A stretch of DNA of 36,195 nucleotides from NCBI GenBank assembly GCA_024710925.1, contig JANJTW010000096.1:1-36195 (forward strand), given 5' to 3'. Below, piece by piece: positions 1-8,653 of this stretch. Numbering within the stretch: position 1 is the stretch's first letter; each line of letters begins with the position of its first letter. Source of the DNA: Rhodocyclaceae bacterium (GTDB taxonomy: Bacteria > Pseudomonadota > Gammaproteobacteria > Burkholderiales > Rhodocyclaceae). The notes beneath the pieces are model-generated. The model was not told the DNA's origin. It saw only the letters and a program-made list of their open reading frames with translations, and did not search any database. The translations under genes were made by a program, and so were the position numbers.

Positions 1-1716
1 GGCTTCCTCCAGCACGCGCGCGACTTCCGAACCGGCGCCGCCGATCAGGGCATTCTCTTCGACGCTGACGAGCAGCGAATGTTCCCGGGCGAGCTGCAGC
101 ACGAGGTCGCGGTCGATCGGCTTGACGAAGCGCATGTTGGCGACGGTGGCATCGAGCGTCTCGCCGGCGGCGAGCGCCGGCGCCAGCATGCTGCCGAAGG
201 CGAGGATGGCCACGCTCTTGCCGGTGCGCCGGATCTCGCCTCGGCCGAGCGGCAGCGGGTCGAGATCGGTGCCCGGTCGCGTGCCCATGCCGGCGCCGCG
301 CGGATAGCGCACGGCGCTCGGCCCGTCGAGCGCCATCGCCGTCGACAGCATGCGGCGGCATTCGGCCTCGTCGGCCGGCGCCATCACCACCAGGTTCGGG
401 ATGCAGGTCAGGTAGGACAGGTCGAAGGTGCCATGGTGCGTCGGCCCGTCGGCGCCGACCAGGCCGCCGCGGTCGATGGCGAAGACGACCGGCAGGTTCT
501 GCAGCGCGACGTCGTGCACCAGCTGGTCGTAGGCGCGCTGCAGGAAGGTCGAGTAGATCGCGACGACCGGCTTCAGGCCCTCGCAGGCCAGCCCGGCGGC
601 GAAAGTGACGGCGTGCTGCTCGGCGATGCCGACGTCGTGGTAGCGGTCGGGGAACTGCTCGGCGAAACGGACCATGCCCGAACCCTCGCGCATCGCCGGC
701 GTGATGCCGACCAGTCGTGGCTCGGCCGCCGCCATGTCGCACAGCCAGTCGCCGAAGACCTGCGTGTAGGTCAGCTTCGGTGCTGCCGCCGGCGGCTGGA
801 TGCCGACGTCGGGCGCGAACTTGCCGACGCCGTGGTAGAGGATCGGGTCGGCCTCGGCCCGCTTGTAGCCTTGCCCCTTCTTCGTGATCACGTGAAGGAA
901 CTGCGGCCCCTTCAGGTCGCGCAGGTTCTGCAGCGTCGGCACCAGCGAGTCGAGATCGTGACCATCGATCGGGCCGATGTAGTTGAAGCCGAACTCCTCG
1001 AACAGTGTGCCCGGCGTCAGCATGCCCTTCATGTGCTCCTCGGCGCGCTTGGCGAATTCGAGCAGCGGCGGCGCGACGCCGAGCACCTTCTCGCCGGCGC
1101 GGCGCGCGGCGTTGAAGGTGCGGCCGGAGAACAGCCGCGCCAGGTATTTGTTCAACGCACCGACCGGCGGCGAGATCGACATGTCGTTGTCGTTGAGGAT
1201 GACGAGCAGGTCGGCGTCGGCGACGCCGGCGTTGTTCAGCGCCTCGAAGGCCATGCCGGCGGTCATCGCGCCGTCGCCGATGATGGCGACGACCTTGCGC
1301 CGCTCGCCCTTCTGCTTGGCGGCGAGCGCCATGCCGAGCGCCGCCGAGATCGAGGTCGACGAGTGGCCGACGCCGAAGGTGTCGTACTCGCTTTCGCTGC
1401 GCTTCGGGAAGCCGGAAAGGCCGTCGTGCATGCGCAGCGTGGACATCTGCGCGCGCCGGCCGGTGAGCACCTTGTGCGCGTAGCACTGGTGGCCGACGTC
1501 CCAGACCAGCCGGTCGGCGGGGGTGTCGAAGACATAGTGCAGCGCCACCGTCAGCTCGACGGTGCCGAGGTTCGACGAGAAGTGGCCGCCGGTCTTCGCC
1601 ACCGAGTCGACGAGGAAGCTGCGCAGCTCGTCGGTCAGCTGCGGCAGGTCGCGCCGGTCGAGGCGGCGCAGGTCGGCGGGGGAGGCGACGGTGGAGAGCA
1701 GCGGGAAGTCGGTCAT
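1..1716 (-). CDS. dxs: 1-deoxy-D-xylulose-5-phosphate synthase, 3' end cut off by window edge
   Basis: This is the thiamine-diphosphate enzyme that condenses pyruvate and glyceraldehyde-3-phosphate in the first step of the MEP isoprenoid pathway (cytosolic). The frame reads 572 residues from the ATG at 1716 to the window edge without a stop; the family is about 615-640 residues, so only the C-terminal tail is missing. Visible motifs are the ThDP/Mg site GDGAMTAG near residue 147 with NDNDMSIS near 174, the catalytic-glutamate segment GIAEQHAV near 362, and the transketolase pyrimidine-domain segment [15 protein letters not shown]. It begins 25 nt after the ispA stop, so it is the last gene of xseB-ispA-dxs, a common proteobacterial arrangement. 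The identification is secure. Confidence 0.97.
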   Translation of the reverse strand, partial: MTDFPLLSTVASPADLRRLDRRDLPQLTDELRSFLVDSVAKTGGHFSSNLGTVELTVALHYVFDTPADRLVWDVGHQCYAHKVLTGRRAQMSTLRMHDGLSGFPKRSESEYDTFGVGHSSTSISAALGMALAAKQKGERRKVVAIIGDGAMTAGMAFEALNNAGVADADLLVILNDNDMSISPPVGALNKYLARLFSGRTFNAARRAGEKVLGVAPPLLEFAKRAEEHMKGMLTPGTLFEEFGFNYIGPIDGHDLDSLVPTLQNLRDLKGPQFLHVITKKGQGYKRAEADPILYHGVGKFAPDVGIQPPAAAPKLTYTQVFGDWLCDMAAAEPRLVGITPAMREGSGMVRFAEQFPDRYHDVGIAEQHAVTFAAGLACEGLKPVVAIYSTFLQRAYDQLVHDVALQNLPVVFAIDRGGLVGADGPTHHGTFDLSYLTCIPNLVVMAPADEAECRRMLSTAMALDGPSAVRYPRGAGMGTRPGTDLDPLPLGRGEIRRTGKSVAILAFGSMLAPALAAGETLDATVANMRFVKPIDRDLVLQLAREHSLLVSVEENALIGGAGSEVARVLEEA

Positions 1717-1741
1717 TTTCTCGGGCGGCACGGGGCGCGGG

Positions 1742-2644
1742 TCAGAACTGCCGGGCGGCGATGAACGCGGCAAGTTCGGCAAGGCGGCGGCTGCGCCCGC
1801 CGAAGGGGGCAAGGCAGGCGCAGGTTTCGGCTTCCAGTTCGGCGGCGAAGCGGCGGGCGCCGTCGAGGCCGAGCAGGCTGACATAGGTCGGCTTGTCGGC
1901 GGCAGCGTCCTTGCCTGCGGTCTTGCCCAGCGTCGCCGTGCTCGCGGTGCAGTCGAGGATGTCGTCGACGACCTGGAAGAGCAGGCCGGCGCGCTTGGCA
2001 AAGCGGTCGAGCGCGTCGCGCTCGGCCGTGGCCAGCGGCTGGCCGCACAGCGCGCCGAGCAGCACCGCGGCGCGGATCAGCGCACCGGTCTTCAGCGCGT
2101 GCATCAGTTCCAGCTCCGGCTGCGTCAAGGGCTTGCCGACCGCTTCGAGGTCGCGCGCCTGGCCGCCGGCCATGCCGCAGGAGCCGCTGGCGGCGGCGAG
2201 CAGGCGCACCATCTCGACGCGGCGGTCGGCGTCGGTCTGCGGCGTCCGCGCCAGCAGTTCGAAGGCGAACGACTGCAGGCTGTCGCCGACGAGCAGGGCG
2301 GTCGGTTCGTCGAACTCGACGTGGCAGGTCGGGCGGCCGCGGCGCAGCACGTCGTCGTCCATGCACGGCAGGTCGTCGTGCACCAGCGAGTAGACATGGA
2401 TGCATTCGACCGCGCCGGCGGCGAAGTCAATGGCTTCCGGTGCAGCGCCGGTGATCTCCCCGGCGGCGAAGGCGAGCAGCGGGCGCACGCGCTTGCCGCC
2501 GCCGAGCGTGCTGTAGCGCATGGCCCGGTGCAGGCGGGCCGGAATCGATTCGATCGGCGGCAGTAGGCGGGCAAGCGAGGTCTCGGTGCGCGCCTGGACG
2601 GCGGCCATCCACTCGACGAAGGGCTGGTCGGCGGTGATGCTCAT
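1742..2644 (-). CDS. ispA: Farnesyl diphosphate synthase (geranyltranstransferase)
   Basis: This 300-residue trans-prenyltransferase adds isopentenyl diphosphate to dimethylallyl and geranyl diphosphate to make farnesyl diphosphate for quinones, undecaprenol and haem O/A. Both aspartate-rich motifs are present: DDLPCMD at residues 90-96 and DDILD at 227-231. The usual GGKRVRP substrate-binding segment is at about residues 48-54. The ATG at 2644 was chosen because it overlaps the xseB stop (ATGA, 4 nt), implying translational coupling; upstream in-frame codons would only extend into the xseB frame. It lies between xseB and dxs in one operon. Confidence 0.96.
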   Translation of the reverse strand: MSITADQPFVEWMAAVQARTETSLARLLPPIESIPARLHRAMRYSTLGGGKRVRPLLAFAAGEITGAAPEAIDFAAGAVECIHVYSLVHDDLPCMDDDVLRRGRPTCHVEFDEPTALLVGDSLQSFAFELLARTPQTDADRRVEMVRLLAAASGSCGMAGGQARDLEAVGKPLTQPELELMHALKTGALIRAAVLLGALCGQPLATAERDALDRFAKRAGLLFQVVDDILDCTASTATLGKTAGKDAAADKPTYVSLLGLDGARRFAAELEAETCACLAPFGGRSRRLAELAAFIAARQF

Positions 2645-2895
2645 GCGTCGTCTCCGTCGTCGTCGAGCGGGCGCAAGGTGCCGTTGTCGAGCACGCGCAC
2701 CTTTTCCTCGGCGTCGGCCAGCTGGCGCTGGCAGTGCTGCAGCAGTTCGACGCCGCGCCGGTAGGCGGTCAGCGACTCCTCGAGCGGCAGCTGGCCGGCC
2801 TCCATCGCGGCAACGAGCTTTTCCAGCTCGGCCAGCGCGGCTTCGAACTTGAGTCCGGCGACGCCGGCGTCGGCCGGCGGGGTGTTTTTTGCCAT
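2641..2895 (-). CDS. xseB: Exodeoxyribonuclease VII small subunit
   Basis: This 84-residue protein is the small subunit of exonuclease VII, which degrades single-stranded DNA together with XseA. Length and sequence fit the family: a helical core with FEAALAELEKLV, then the LEESL-AYRRGVEL block and an acidic tail. It is first in the xseB-ispA-dxs operon and overlaps ispA by 4 nt. xseA is not in this window. A likely promoter lies at 2945-2974. Confidence 0.95.
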   Translation of the reverse strand: MAKNTPPADAGVAGLKFEAALAELEKLVAAMEAGQLPLEESLTAYRRGVELLQHCQRQLADAEEKVRVLDNGTLRPLDDDGDDA

Positions 2896-2944
2896 GGTGA
2901 GGGAGCGGGCGGCGAAGGTGCCCGATGACCGAAGAAAACCCCGA

Positions 2945-2994
2945 AAAATACCGTAAATACGGGCTTTTGGTCAAATTGGGCGGCGCGGTACAAT
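2945..2994. promoter_or_regulatory. Divergent sigma70-like promoters for xseB (minus) and the Rieske gene (plus)
   Basis: On the minus strand, TTGACC (2974-2969) and TATTTT (2950-2945) are separated by 18 nt and would start xseB about 43 nt before its ATG. On the plus strand, TTGGTC (2967-2972) and TACAAT (2989-2994) are separated by 16 nt and point at the Rieske gene. The two -35 elements overlap, so the transcripts should compete for polymerase. This rests on sequence match only; the plus-strand -35 is weak. Confidence 0.5.
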
Positions 2995-3041
2995 CCTCCA
3001 TTTACAGCTTCCGATCCGGGGTTTCCCCTCGAGGTTTTGGC

Positions 3042-4148
3042 ATGTCCGACATCGCTTCCGCAGCAAAACTCGCACCGGCCGCCGTCCAGCTGCCGGTGGA
3101 CTGGTATTTCGACGAGAGGATCTTCGAACTGGAGAAGCAGCTCATCTTCGATGCCGGTCCGGGCTATGTCGGTCACGAGCTGATGGTGCCGGAGCTCGGC
3201 AACTACCGCACGCTGGAGTGGCTGGACCACGCGAAGATGCTGGTCCGCAACGACGACGCCGTCTGGCAGATGTCGAACATCTGCCGCCACCGCCAGGCGA
3301 TCATGCTGCAGGGCAGCGGCACCGTCGACCGGACCATCGTCTGCCCGATCCACCGCTGGACCTACGACCGCCAGGGCGAGCTGATCGGGGCGCCGCACTT
3401 CCCGCAGAACCCCTGTCTGCATTTGAACAAGAAGAAGCTGGAAAGCTGGAACGGCCTGCTCTTCGGCGGCCCACGCTCGGCCGGTGCCGACCTCGGCGGC
3501 ATGAACATCGCCGGCGATTTCGATTTCTCCGGCTACAGGCTCGACAAGGTCGAGATCCACGAGTGCAACTACAACTGGAAGACCTTCATCGAGGTCTATC
3601 TGGAGGACTACCATGTCGCTCCCTTCCACCCGGGGCTCGGCAACTTCGTCACCTGCGACGATCTGACCTGGCAGTTCGGCGACTGGTATTCGGTGCAGAA
3701 AGTCGGTATCACCTCGCTGCAGAAGTCCGGTTCGAAGACCTACGCGCGCTGGCAGCAGGCGGTGCGCGACTATTACGGCGAGGACCGGCCGAAGCAGGGC
3801 GCGGTGTGGCTTACCTACTACCCGAACATCATGGTCGAGTGGTATCCGCACGTGCTCGTCGTGTCGACGCTGATCCCGCGCGACGTCGACAAGACGACCA
3901 ACGTCGTCGAGTTCTACTACCCCGAGGACATCGCGCTGTTCGAGCGCGAGTTTGTCGAGGCCGAGCAGGCCGCCTACATGGAAACGGCGATCGAGGACGA
4001 CGAGATCGGCGAGCGGATGGATCGCGGCCGTCGCGCGCTGATGAAGGACGGGCGCAACGAGGTCGGGCCGTATCAGTCGCCGATGGAGGATGGCATGCAG
4101 CACTTCCACGAGTTCTACCGCCGCATCATGGGCGAACAGCTGCGCTGA
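3042..4148 (+). CDS. Rieske [2Fe-2S] aromatic-ring-hydroxylating-type oxygenase, alpha subunit
   Basis: This 368-residue protein is a Rieske non-haem iron oxygenase alpha subunit. The Rieske cluster ligands are C81-x-H83 and C101-x2-H104. The catalytic domain has the mononuclear iron motif with D189, H191 and H196 (ED-YH-x4-HP), including the bridging aspartate. The ATG at 3042 was chosen because the sequence before it is not domain-like and overlaps a promoter. No beta subunit, ferredoxin or reductase gene is adjacent, so electron partners must be encoded elsewhere. Similar stand-alone proteins are common in betaproteobacteria and their substrate is not clear from sequence. A hairpin follows the stop. 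Confidence 0.88.
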   Translation: MSDIASAAKLAPAAVQLPVDWYFDERIFELEKQLIFDAGPGYVGHELMVPELGNYRTLEWLDHAKMLVRNDDAVWQMSNICRHRQAIMLQGSGTVDRTIVCPIHRWTYDRQGELIGAPHFPQNPCLHLNKKKLESWNGLLFGGPRSAGADLGGMNIAGDFDFSGYRLDKVEIHECNYNWKTFIEVYLEDYHVAPFHPGLGNFVTCDDLTWQFGDWYSVQKVGITSLQKSGSKTYARWQQAVRDYYGEDRPKQGAVWLTYYPNIMVEWYPHVLVVSTLIPRDVDKTTNVVEFYYPEDIALFEREFVEAEQAAYMETAIEDDEIGERMDRGRRALMKDGRNEVGPYQSPMEDGMQHFHEFYRRIMGEQLR

Positions 4149-4166
4149 GCGGGAAAGGAACCCGAG

Positions 4167-4195
4167 GAACGCCGGCAGCCGCCGGCGTTCTTCAT
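4167..4195 (+). terminator. Hairpin terminator candidate after the Rieske gene
   Basis: A perfect 10-bp stem (GAACGCCGGC / GCCGGCGTTC, loop AGCC) occupies 4167-4190, 18 nt after the stop. The following bases TTCATTG are only partly T-rich, so termination may be weak. It ends just before the next start codon. Confidence 0.55.
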
Positions 4196-4203
4196 TGAAT
4201 GCC

Positions 4204-5058
4204 ATGCAAGCCCTGTGGATGGTCGTCGCCAGCCTGCTTTTTGCCGCCATGGGGGTGTGCGTGAAGCTGGCTGCCGACAGTTTCTCGGCGGCGGAGATCG
4301 TCTTCTACCGCAGCGCCATCGCGCTCGTGCTGATGACCGCGCTGGTGCGCGCGCGCGGCATCGCTTTCGCGACGCCGTACTGGCGGTTGCAGCTCTTCCG
4401 TGGCGCCAGCGGCTTCGTCTCGCTGCTCATGTATTTCTATGCGATCGCCATGCTGCCGCTGGCCACTGCGGTGACGCTGAACTACACCTCGCCGCTGTTC
4501 CTCGCCGTCTATTTCGCGGCCTTTGCCGGCATGCGCCTGCGTTCCGGCATGATCGTCGCGCTGCTGATCGGCTTCGTCGGCGTCGTCCTTCTGCTGCGGC
4601 CGACGCTGGCCGCCGACCAGTTCGTTGGCGGCCTCATCGCGCTCGCTTCCGGCGTCATCTCCGGCCTTGCCTATTTCAACGTGCGAGAGCTCGGCACGCG
4701 CGGCGAACCGGAGGCTCGTACGGTGTTCTATTTCTCGCTGTTCGCCACCGTCTGCAGCGCGCTGTGGATGCTGGCCAACGAGTTCCACCCGGTCGATCTG
4801 CGCGGTGGCCTGCTGCTCTTCGGCGTCGGCGGCTTCGCGACGCTGGCGCAGCTGTGCATGACGCGCGCCTACAAGCGCGGCAAGCCGATCGTCGCCGCCA
4901 GCCTGGCCTACACCGCGATCGTCTTCGCCAGCCTGTTCGGCGTGCTGCTGTGGGACGAGACGATGTCGGCCGGCGCCTGGCTCGGCATCGCGCTGATCGT
5001 CGCCAGCGGTATCGCGGCGACGCGCGTTTCGCGCGCCAATCCGGCGGAACAGGATTAA
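4204..5058 (+). CDS. DMT-family (EamA) inner-membrane transporter
   Basis: This 284-residue protein is very hydrophobic, with about ten predicted transmembrane helices arranged as two EamA halves. The signature of the drug/metabolite transporter superfamily is visible in the first half (FYRSAIALVLM, then a tyrosine-containing AIAMLPLATAVTLNYTSP segment) and in the second half (KRGKPIVAASLAYTAIVFA then LLWDE). Members export amino acids, purines or drugs; the substrate cannot be assigned. No convincing Shine-Dalgarno sequence precedes the ATG at 4204, so the start is less certain than the frame. It lies immediately after a hairpin that ends the previous gene. Confidence 0.87.
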   Translation: MQALWMVVASLLFAAMGVCVKLAADSFSAAEIVFYRSAIALVLMTALVRARGIAFATPYWRLQLFRGASGFVSLLMYFYAIAMLPLATAVTLNYTSPLFLAVYFAAFAGMRLRSGMIVALLIGFVGVVLLLRPTLAADQFVGGLIALASGVISGLAYFNVRELGTRGEPEARTVFYFSLFATVCSALWMLANEFHPVDLRGGLLLFGVGGFATLAQLCMTRAYKRGKPIVAASLAYTAIVFASLFGVLLWDETMSAGAWLGIALIVASGIAATRVSRANPAEQD

Positions 5059-5095
5059 ACTTGACACGAAGGTACAACAACAACGGAGTCCGATC

Positions 5096-5446
5096 ATGAT
5101 CGTCACCGATCACCAGTCGCACCGCGTCAGCGTTGCCGTCTATGGCGAGTTCTCTCTGGCCGATTACAGGGAATTCGAGCAGCTCGTCAATTACAAGGTG
5201 AAGTTCGAGGGGCCGGTCGACCTGCTTTTCGATCTGCGCGAAATGGCCGATTTCACGCTCGATGTCGCTTGGGAGGAGCTCAGGTTTTCGCGCACCCACG
5301 CCAACGACTTCAATCGTATCGCCGTCGTCACCGACAGCCAGTGGCTGACCTGGGCGGCTTGGCTGTCGCAGATTTTCGTCAATGCCGAAATGCGCGTCTT
5401 CGCCGATGCCGACGAGGCGACCGGCTGGCTCGGCGTCGCTGCCTGA
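5096..5446 (+). CDS. SpoIIAA-like / STAS-fold protein
   Basis: This 116-residue cytosolic protein resembles the SpoIIAA-like (STAS/SEC14-type) family. It shows an alternating beta/alpha pattern beginning with an IVTDHQSHRVSVAVYGEF strand region, a VDLLFDLREM strand, a helix with WEELRFSRTHANDF, and a strand RIAVVTDS. The family has no assigned general function; anion or lipid binding and regulatory roles have been suggested for related folds. It has a GGAG ribosome-binding site at 5085-5088 and lies 37 nt after the DMT transporter, so cotranscription is possible. No partner kinase or sulfate transporter domain is attached. Confidence 0.75.
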   Translation: MIVTDHQSHRVSVAVYGEFSLADYREFEQLVNYKVKFEGPVDLLFDLREMADFTLDVAWEELRFSRTHANDFNRIAVVTDSQWLTWAAWLSQIFVNAEMRVFADADEATGWLGVAA

Positions 5447-5497
5447 GCGATGCGTAATTCGCAGCGCGAAGCAGTTCTTCTGGGGGGCGCCTGAGCG

Positions 5498-6334
5498 ATG
5501 GAGTTCACGACGCTTGTTGACGGCGCGACGCTGCAACGGCACCTCGACGATCCACGCTGGTGCGTCGTCGACCTGCGCCACCAGCTGTCCGATCCCGCGT
5601 ACGGGGAGCGCGCCTATGCGGCGTCGCACATTCCCGGTGCGATTTTCCTGCACCTCGACCGCGACCTCTCCGGGCCGACGACCGGCACCAACGGCCGCCA
5701 TCCGTTGCCCGATCCGCAGCGCCTGGCGGCGCGCCTGGGCGAGGTCGGCATCGGCAACGACACGCAGGTCGTCGTCTACGACGACGCGCAGGGCATGATC
5801 GCCGGCCGCCTGTGGTGGCTGCTGCGCTGGCTCGGCCACGACCGGGTCGCCTTCCTCGACGGCGGTTTCCCGCTGTGGCAGGCGGAGGGGCGGGCGCTGT
5901 CGGCCGAGGTGCCGGCGCGCGCGCCGACGACCTTCGTCGGCCGCGTGCAGGGCGGCACGGTCGACGCCGGCTGGCTGCGGGCCCACCTCGATTCGCCCGA
6001 ACTGTGCCTGATCGATGCGCGCGGACCGGATCGCTTCCGCGGCGAGAACGAGACGATCGATCCGGTCGGCGGCCACATCCCCGGTGCGCGCAACCGCTTC
6101 TTCAAGGACAACCTCGAAGTCGACGGCCGCTTCAAGCCGGCGGCGCTGCTGCGTTCGGAATACCTCGCCCTGCTTGCCGGCTGCGCGCCGGAACAGGCGG
6201 TGCTGCAGTGCGGTTCCGGAGTCTCGGCCTGCCTCAACCTGCTGGCCATGGAAATCGCCGGCCTCTCCGGCGCGAAGCTCTATCCGGGGTCGTGGAGCGA
6301 GTGGTGCAGCGATCCCTCGCGACCGGTGGCCTGA
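5498..6334 (+). CDS. sseA: Two-domain sulfurtransferase, 3-mercaptopyruvate / thiosulfate type
   Basis: This 278-residue protein has two rhodanese domains (about residues 1-135 and 150-278). The catalytic cysteine is C238 in CGSGVSA. A CGSG active-site loop is the pattern of 3-mercaptopyruvate sulfurtransferases, whereas CRKGV is typical of thiosulfate sulfurtransferases, so transfer of sulfur from mercaptopyruvate is the better guess. The N-terminal domain keeps the DLRH and SHIPGAIFL motifs but has aspartate D95 in VVVYDDAQGM at the cysteine position, so it is catalytically silent, as in the family. It is followed 58 nt later by an alpha/beta hydrolase. Confidence 0.88.
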   Translation: MEFTTLVDGATLQRHLDDPRWCVVDLRHQLSDPAYGERAYAASHIPGAIFLHLDRDLSGPTTGTNGRHPLPDPQRLAARLGEVGIGNDTQVVVYDDAQGMIAGRLWWLLRWLGHDRVAFLDGGFPLWQAEGRALSAEVPARAPTTFVGRVQGGTVDAGWLRAHLDSPELCLIDARGPDRFRGENETIDPVGGHIPGARNRFFKDNLEVDGRFKPAALLRSEYLALLAGCAPEQAVLQCGSGVSACLNLLAMEIAGLSGAKLYPGSWSEWCSDPSRPVA

Positions 6335-6392
6335 TGCCGGGCGCTTTGCCGTTGCGCATCGCCCGCCGCTCCCCCCGCTGAGGTCTCCCGGA

Positions 6393-7169
6393 ATGCAGCT
6401 GCAACTCGCGCCGGGGCGGACCCTCCACTACGAAACGATTGCCGCCGCCGATCCGGCGCGGCCCTGCCTCGTTTTCTTGCACGAAGGCCTCGGCTCTACC
6501 GCGATGTGGGGCGATTTCCCGCGGCAGCTGTGCGCGGCGACCGGTTGCCCCGGCCTGGTCTATGATCGCCTCGGCTACGGCCTGTCGTCGCCGCAGTCCG
6601 CAAGGCGCAATGCGCGCTACCTGCACGACTATGCGCTGCACGAACTGCCGGCGGTGCTGGCGCATCTGCTGCCCGGGCAGGACTACATCGTCGTGGGTCA
6701 CTCCGACGGCGGCAGCATCGGCCTCATCCATGCGGCGACGCGGCCGCCGCGGCTGCGCGGCCTGATCACCGAGGCCGCGCACGTCTTCGTCGAGCCGGAA
6801 ACGCTCGCCGGCATCCGCGCCGCGGTTGCCGCCTACGCTGCCGGCAAGCTGCGCGGGCTGGCGCGTTTCCACGGCGAGCGAACGGACGATGTCTTCCGCG
6901 CCTGGCACGAAATCTGGCTCGACGATGCTTTCCGCGACTGGAGCATCGTGGCGCTGCTGCCGGCGGTCGAGGTGCCGCTGTTGGCGATTCAGGGTTGCGA
7001 CGACCAGTATGGCTCGCCGGCGCAGGTCGCGGCGATCGTCGCCGGCCTGCCGCAGCGGCGGCCGGCCCTGGTCGCCGACTGTGCGCATGTGCCGCACCGC
7101 GAGCAGGCGGATGCGGTGCTCGGCCTGATGCGCGATTTCGTGCGCGAAATCGCCGGCGGCGGCGGCTGA
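6393..7169 (+). CDS. Alpha/beta-fold hydrolase
   Basis: This 258-residue cytosolic protein has the alpha/beta-hydrolase fold. The nucleophile elbow is GHSDGG with S104; the probable acid is the aspartate in GCDDQYGS, and the histidine is in DCAHVPHREQ near the C-terminus. The oxyanion-hole region is FLHEGLGS near residue 28. The ATG at 6393 was chosen because the longer frame upstream lies over the sulfurtransferase gene. Substrate is unknown; esterase or haloperoxidase-like activity would be a guess. It has no signal peptide. Confidence 0.85.
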   Translation: MQLQLAPGRTLHYETIAAADPARPCLVFLHEGLGSTAMWGDFPRQLCAATGCPGLVYDRLGYGLSSPQSARRNARYLHDYALHELPAVLAHLLPGQDYIVVGHSDGGSIGLIHAATRPPRLRGLITEAAHVFVEPETLAGIRAAVAAYAAGKLRGLARFHGERTDDVFRAWHEIWLDDAFRDWSIVALLPAVEVPLLAIQGCDDQYGSPAQVAAIVAGLPQRRPALVADCAHVPHREQADAVLGLMRDFVREIAGGGG

Positions 7170-7218
7170 TTCAGCGGTGCCGCTATGGTTCTAACCAAGC
7201 TTGCAGGAGGTGTCGATC

Positions 7219-7662
7219 ATGCCCCCGTTCCATCGTTCCTGTCGCATGCGCAGCGCGTTCGTCCTGGCCGGCCTGATCCTAGCCGGCGGCCAGGCCATTG
7301 CCGATCCGCCGGAAGGCAAGGGTCGGCACAAGCACAAGGGGGCGCAGGACGAGCGTAGCGAAGCTGGCGCCGCCGCTGCGCTGGTCACCGCCGGCATCAC
7401 GGCGGCGCTCGCGCACCGGTACGCGCTCGATGCCGGTCTGACTCCGGGCGCTTACAAGCCGCTGCCGCCGGGCATCCGCAAGAACCTCGCGCGCGGCAAG
7501 CCGCTGCCGCCGGGGATCGCCAGGAAAAGCGCGCCGTCTGCGCTGCTCGGTCGGCTGCCCCGCCATCCGGGCTACGAATGGCGGATGGCCGGTACCGACC
7601 TGGTGCTGGTGCAGATCGGAACGGCGATCGTCGCCGACGTGCTGCGCGACGTCTTCCGCTGA
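7219..7662 (+). CDS. CigR/RcnB-like small exported protein
   Basis: This 147-residue protein has a signal peptide at about residues 1-28 (RMRSAFVLAGLILAGG then AIA before DPPEG), so it should be periplasmic or membrane-attached. A positively charged stretch (GKGRHKHKG) follows, then two copies of LPPGI at residues 82-86 and 96-100. This repeat and the C-terminal segment with GYEW and a hydrophobic end match the pattern of proteins called anti-virulence regulator CigR family or RcnB-like; the function outside Salmonella is unknown. The ATG at 7219 has a strong AGGAGG at 7205-7210. It converges on the hydrolase gene at 7796. Confidence 0.72.
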   Translation: MPPFHRSCRMRSAFVLAGLILAGGQAIADPPEGKGRHKHKGAQDERSEAGAAAALVTAGITAALAHRYALDAGLTPGAYKPLPPGIRKNLARGKPLPPGIARKSAPSALLGRLPRHPGYEWRMAGTDLVLVQIGTAIVADVLRDVFR

Positions 7663-7795
7663 GCCGGCCGCCCGCCCCGGCCGGGCCGCGCTGTCGGTCG
7701 CCCGGGCGCTGCCTGGCTTTCTGCGTACGGCCCGGCGCGACGCGGTCGCCCCTGGACGAGGCCGGGACGAGCGCGCCGCCTGCCCGCGGACGAAC
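7663..7795. other. Convergent intergenic gap
   Basis: 133 nt of very GC-rich DNA between two genes that read towards each other. It contains the palindrome CCCGGCCGGG and several overlapping GC inverted repeats but no T-tract, so no intrinsic terminator can be named. No gene is seen. Confidence 0.5.
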
Positions 7796-8653
7796 TCAGG
7801 CGAGCTCGGGCAACAGGTGCCGCAGCCACAGCGTTTCGGCGAAGCGCTGGCGGAAGAATCCGAAATGGCCGATGCGCCGGGCGCCGACGTCCTGCGGTGC
7901 GATACGCTTCATCGTCCGCGGCGCGTTGGTGTAGAACCCGTGCAGTGAGGCGGTATTCCGCGCCGACATGAATTCGTCGTCGGTGAAGGCGAGCGAGACG
8001 ATCGGGGTCGTCACGGCCGCGTATTGGCGGCGTACCGCCTCGCCCTCGGCGCCGACCGCGTAGTCGCGGTGCAGGCACCAGCGCCGCCACTGCGCCATGA
8101 CGCCGCGCGGCAGGTCGCCGACCTTCTTCAGCCGGCGGCCGGGAAAATAGTCGAACAGCGGCAGCACGACCGGCACCACGAAGTACCACAGCCACCAGAC
8201 GTAGCTGCGCAGCGTCCACACATTCTCGCGCCAGTAGCCGCTGCCGGTGCCGACGGTGATTGCCTTGGCGAGCCGCACATGCTGCGGGAAGAAGGCGAGG
8301 ATCTGGCCGCCCAGGCTGTGACCGATCCAGGTCAGCGGCACGTCGGGAAAACGCTGCGTCAGCGCGTCGGCGGCGGCGCTGCAATCGAGTCTTGCCCAAT
8401 CGAAGATGTCGGCCTGGAAGCCGCGCAGGCTGCCGCGGCGCGAATGGCCCATGCCGCGATAGTCGAAGGTGACGGCGGCGTAGCCGTGCAGCGCCAGCCA
8501 GTGGGCGAAGTCGGCGTAGTAGTCCTGGCCGACGCCCATTGCCGGGGCGATGATGACGGCGCCGCGCGGCGGTCGGTCGGGTGCGAAGAGGCGCGCGGCG
8601 ATCGGCTGGCCGTCGGCGGCGACGAGCGTTTCCGGCGGCGGCTGCCGGCTCAT
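7796..8653 (-). CDS. Alpha/beta hydrolase in the fadH-tetR operon
   Basis: This 285-residue protein is a serine hydrolase of the alpha/beta fold. The motif TFDYRGMGHS (residues 62-71) and the nucleophile elbow GHSLGG with S113 resemble the S33/monoacylglycerol lipase-like group. The catalytic histidine is probably in IGHFGFF near the C-terminus and the acid in AFTDDEF. A strongly aromatic hydrophobic stretch at residues 151-170 could be a lid or membrane contact. The ATG at 8653 overlaps the tetR stop (ATGA, 4 nt), so translation is coupled. Context with a dienoyl-CoA reductase suggests a lipid or ester substrate (inference). Confidence 0.85.
   Translation of the reverse strand: MSRQPPPETLVAADGQPIAARLFAPDRPPRGAVIIAPAMGVGQDYYADFAHWLALHGYAAVTFDYRGMGHSRRGSLRGFQADIFDWARLDCSAAADALTQRFPDVPLTWIGHSLGGQILAFFPQHVRLAKAITVGTGSGYWRENVWTLRSYVWWLWYFVVPVVLPLFDYFPGRRLKKVGDLPRGVMAQWRRWCLHRDYAVGAEGEAVRRQYAAVTTPIVSLAFTDDEFMSARNTASLHGFYTNAPRTMKRIAPQDVGARRIGHFGFFRQRFAETLWLRHLLPELA

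Noticed and set aside
79..2566. Long plus-strand reading frames opposite dxs and ispA (561 and 334 residues)
   Set aside because: They are Arg/Gly/Ala/Val-rich shadow frames of recognised minus-strand genes, with no domain and no ribosome site.
5061..5078. TTGACA followed by TACAAC before the STAS-like gene
   Set aside because: The spacing is only 6 nt, too short for a sigma70 promoter.
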